Shown here: positions 16,893 through 18,477 of the stretch, piece after piece
How the letters are laid out: every line of letters begins with the position of its first letter
Position numbering within the stretch: position 1 is the stretch's first letter
Assembly: GCA_964632795.1 (NCBI GenBank)
Contig: CAZWEZ010000074.1
Location: 1-18,477, forward strand
DNA: 18,477 nt
Reading direction: 5' to 3'
Origin: CAZWEZ01 sp964632795
GTDB lineage: Bacteria; Pseudomonadota; Alphaproteobacteria; Rhodospirillales; 2-02-FULL-58-16
The notes under the pieces: model-generated
The model's database searches: none
What the model was told of the DNA's origin: nothing
What the model saw: only the letters and a program-made list of their open reading frames with translations
Made by a program: the position numbers and the translations under genes

Positions 16893-17651
16893 ATGGGTTC
16901 CTTCTGCCAAGGCCTGATCGACGCCCCCATCGACTTCAGGGTGGTCTGCGAGAGCCTGCCGAGGTTTTTCGACGGCGCCCTGCTGACCGTCGAGTTGACC
17001 GCGCTGAGCGTGCTCATCGGGTTGTGCATGGCGATCCCGCTGGGCCTCATGCGGGTGTCCAGGAACCCGCTGCTGTGGATGCCGGTCTACGGCTACATCC
17101 TGTACTTCCGGGGCACCCCGCTGCTGGTCCAGATTTTCCTCATCTACTACGGCAGCGGCCAGTTCCAGGAGTTCCTGGACTCGGTGGGGCTGTGGGTGTT
17201 CTTCCGCGAAGCCTACTTCTGCGCGGTGCTGACGCTGACCCTCAACACCGCCGGCTACACCGCCGAGATCCTGCGCGGCGCCATCCTGGGGGTGCCCCAC
17301 GGCGAGGTCGAGGCGGCCCGCTCGTGCGGCATGTCGGGGTCGCTGCTGTATCGGCGGATCATCCTGCCCAAGGCCTTCCGCCTGGCGCTGCAGGCCTACA
17401 GCAACGAGGTGGTGTTCCTGTTCCAGGCGACCTCGCTGGTCAGCATCATCGCGCTGATGGACCTGACCGGGGTGGCCCGGGTGATCGCCGCGCGCAGCTT
17501 CGACATCTACGAGCTCTACATCACCGCCGGCGTCATCTACCTGGTCGTCACCTACGGCATCCTCTACGTCTTCAAGTGGGTCGAGCACCGGACCAGCGGC
17601 CACCTGCGCGAACGGACCGAGGACGACCTGGCCCAGGTCGAACTCCGTTAA
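16893..17651 (+). CDS. Polar amino-acid ABC transporter permease (HisM-type)
   Basis: A 252-residue integral membrane protein, the second permease half. About five hydrophobic segments are visible, with YFRGTPLLVQIFLIYYG (71-87) and the EAA loop EAARSCGMSGSLLYRRIILP (140-159). Length and motifs match HisM/OccM. GAGG (16881-16884) precedes the ATG by 8 nt and overlaps the TGA stop of the HisQ-type gene, a 10-nt gap. It ends in TAA and is followed after 5 nt by the M81 gene, so all five genes from 14509 are likely on one message. Confidence 0.94.
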   Translation: MGSFCQGLIDAPIDFRVVCESLPRFFDGALLTVELTALSVLIGLCMAIPLGLMRVSRNPLLWMPVYGYILYFRGTPLLVQIFLIYYGSGQFQEFLDSVGLWVFFREAYFCAVLTLTLNTAGYTAEILRGAILGVPHGEVEAARSCGMSGSLLYRRIILPKAFRLALQAYSNEVVFLFQATSLVSIIALMDLTGVARVIAARSFDIYELYITAGVIYLVVTYGILYVFKWVEHRTSGHLRERTEDDLAQVELR

Positions 17652-17656
17652 GAGCG

Positions 17657-18477
17657 ATGGCGCGGAAACGTCTGGCCATCGCCCGGCTGTGGCACGAGGG
17701 CAATTCGTTCACCCCGACGCCGACCGTCCGGGCCGACTTCGAGCGCCGCGAGTGGGTCTCCGGCGGGGCGGCGCGGGAGCTTTATGCCGGCACCCGCACC
17801 GAGCTCGGCGCCGCGGTCGATTTCCTCGACCGCCGCCCGGGATGGAACGGGGTCTTCCTGCGCTGCGCCGCGGCGCCGCCCGGCGGGCCGGTGGAGGCCG
17901 GCCTGGTGGAGGAAATCCACGGCGAGATCGTCGGCGGCCTGGTCGGCGGCGGCTGGGACGCCGTGTACGTTTCCCTGCACGGGGCGCTGATCGGCGCCGA
18001 CAGCCTGTCGCCCGAGCTCGACCTGCTGGCCGCCGTCCGCGCCGCCGTCGGCGATGTGCCGCTGGCGGTGACCTTCGACCTCCACGCCAACCTCGACCCG
18101 GCGGTCGCCGGGTTCGCCGACATCGTGACCGGCTACAAGACCTACCCCCACGTCGACATGTACGAGACCGGCGCGCGGGCGCTCCATCTGCTCGAGCGGA
18201 CCGTCGGCGGGGAGATCGCTCCGCTGTCGCGGATCGCCAAGGCCGGCGCCGTGCTGCCCAGCCACAACATGCGCACGGCCTCGGGCCCGATGGCCGAGGC
18301 CGAGGCGCTGGCGCGGGAGTTGGAAGGACGACCCGGCCTGCTCGACGCCACCCCGTTCGGCGGCTTCGCCTATGCCGACGTGCCGGCGGCCGGGGCCGGG
18401 GCGGCGGCCATCGCCGACGGGGATTCCGAGACGGCCCGCCGGGCGGCCCGCGACATCGCCGGGTTCCTGGGCCGCCG
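17657..18477 (+). CDS. M81 family (MlrC-like) metallopeptidase, partial (N-terminal half)
   Basis: The frame is open from the ATG at 17657 to the window end, 273 codons of a family usually near 500 residues, so the C-terminal domain is missing. Seen: the N-terminal metal motif HEGNSFTP (H13, E14, N16), YVSLHGAL (104-111), TFDLHANLDP (139-148) and GYKTYPHVDMYETG (159-172), all conserved in M81 proteins. MlrC of sphingomonads cleaves linearised microcystin peptides, but most family members sit beside amino-acid or peptide importers and their substrates are unknown. The gene starts 5 nt after the HisM-type permease, which suggests it processes what the importer brings in. The ribosome binding site is weak (AAGAG). 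Confidence 0.9.
   Translation, partial: MARKRLAIARLWHEGNSFTPTPTVRADFERREWVSGGAARELYAGTRTELGAAVDFLDRRPGWNGVFLRCAAAPPGGPVEAGLVEEIHGEIVGGLVGGGWDAVYVSLHGALIGADSLSPELDLLAAVRAAVGDVPLAVTFDLHANLDPAVAGFADIVTGYKTYPHVDMYETGARALHLLERTVGGEIAPLSRIAKAGAVLPSHNMRTASGPMAEAEALARELEGRPGLLDATPFGGFAYADVPAAGAGAAAIADGDSETARRAARDIAGFLGR

Noticed and set aside
14509..17651. Naming the importer as specific for octopine, nopaline, histidine or arginine
   Set aside because: The family is clear but the ligand-contact positions I can see do not separate these substrates.

Overview
The window is very GC-rich (roughly 70% by eye) and densely coded, with genes packed on both strands around a short AT-rich spacer. Gene content and order point to an alphaproteobacterium, most likely from the Rhodospirillales or a neighbouring group. 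The evidence is a classical dcw (division and cell wall) cluster with a very short FtsL, a bacterial type-A RNase P RNA just upstream of mraZ, a HisJ-type amino-acid transporter, and an alphaproteobacterial type LexA box (GTTC-N7-GTTC). The genus cannot be named from this sequence alone.

Positions 1-9922 (minus strand) hold the first nine genes of the dcw cluster in canonical order: mraZ, rsmH, ftsL, ftsI, murE, murF, mraY, murD and ftsW (ftsW is cut by the window start). Neighbours overlap by 1-14 nt or are separated by at most 11 nt, so this is almost certainly one translationally coupled operon. It makes the UDP-MurNAc-pentapeptide precursor (MurE, MurF, MurD), attaches it to the lipid carrier (MraY), and builds the septal wall (FtsW glycosyltransferase with FtsI transpeptidase, FtsL as scaffold). 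MraZ is the cluster's own regulator and RsmH methylates 16S rRNA.

Positions 9923-10324 form the control region of the cluster. It contains a TTGACA-N17-TATCCC promoter embedded in six 10-bp-phased T/C-GGG repeats that look like MraZ boxes, a 16-bp palindrome, and a LexA-type box in a stretch of about 37% G+C. Positions 10325-10726 (minus strand) encode the RNase P RNA (rnpB), with its own promoter.

Positions 10857-14405 (plus strand) are a tight four-gene run: a small four-cysteine protein, a YeaE-like aldo/keto reductase, a dihydroorotase-type amidohydrolase whose first metal-ligand histidine is glutamine, and an AstE/AspA-type M14 metallo-deacylase. After a 103-nt AT-richer gap with a possible promoter, positions 14509-17651 encode a complete HisP/HisJ/HisQ/HisM-type polar amino-acid ABC importer. 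It is followed directly by the N-terminal half of an M81 (MlrC-like) metallopeptidase that runs off the window end. The arrangement of importer plus amidohydrolase plus deacylase plus MlrC-like hydrolase suggests uptake and hydrolysis of a modified (acylated, cyclised or peptide-linked) basic amino acid. The substrate is not revealed by the sequence.

No tRNA, CRISPR array, insertion sequence, prophage or attachment site was seen.
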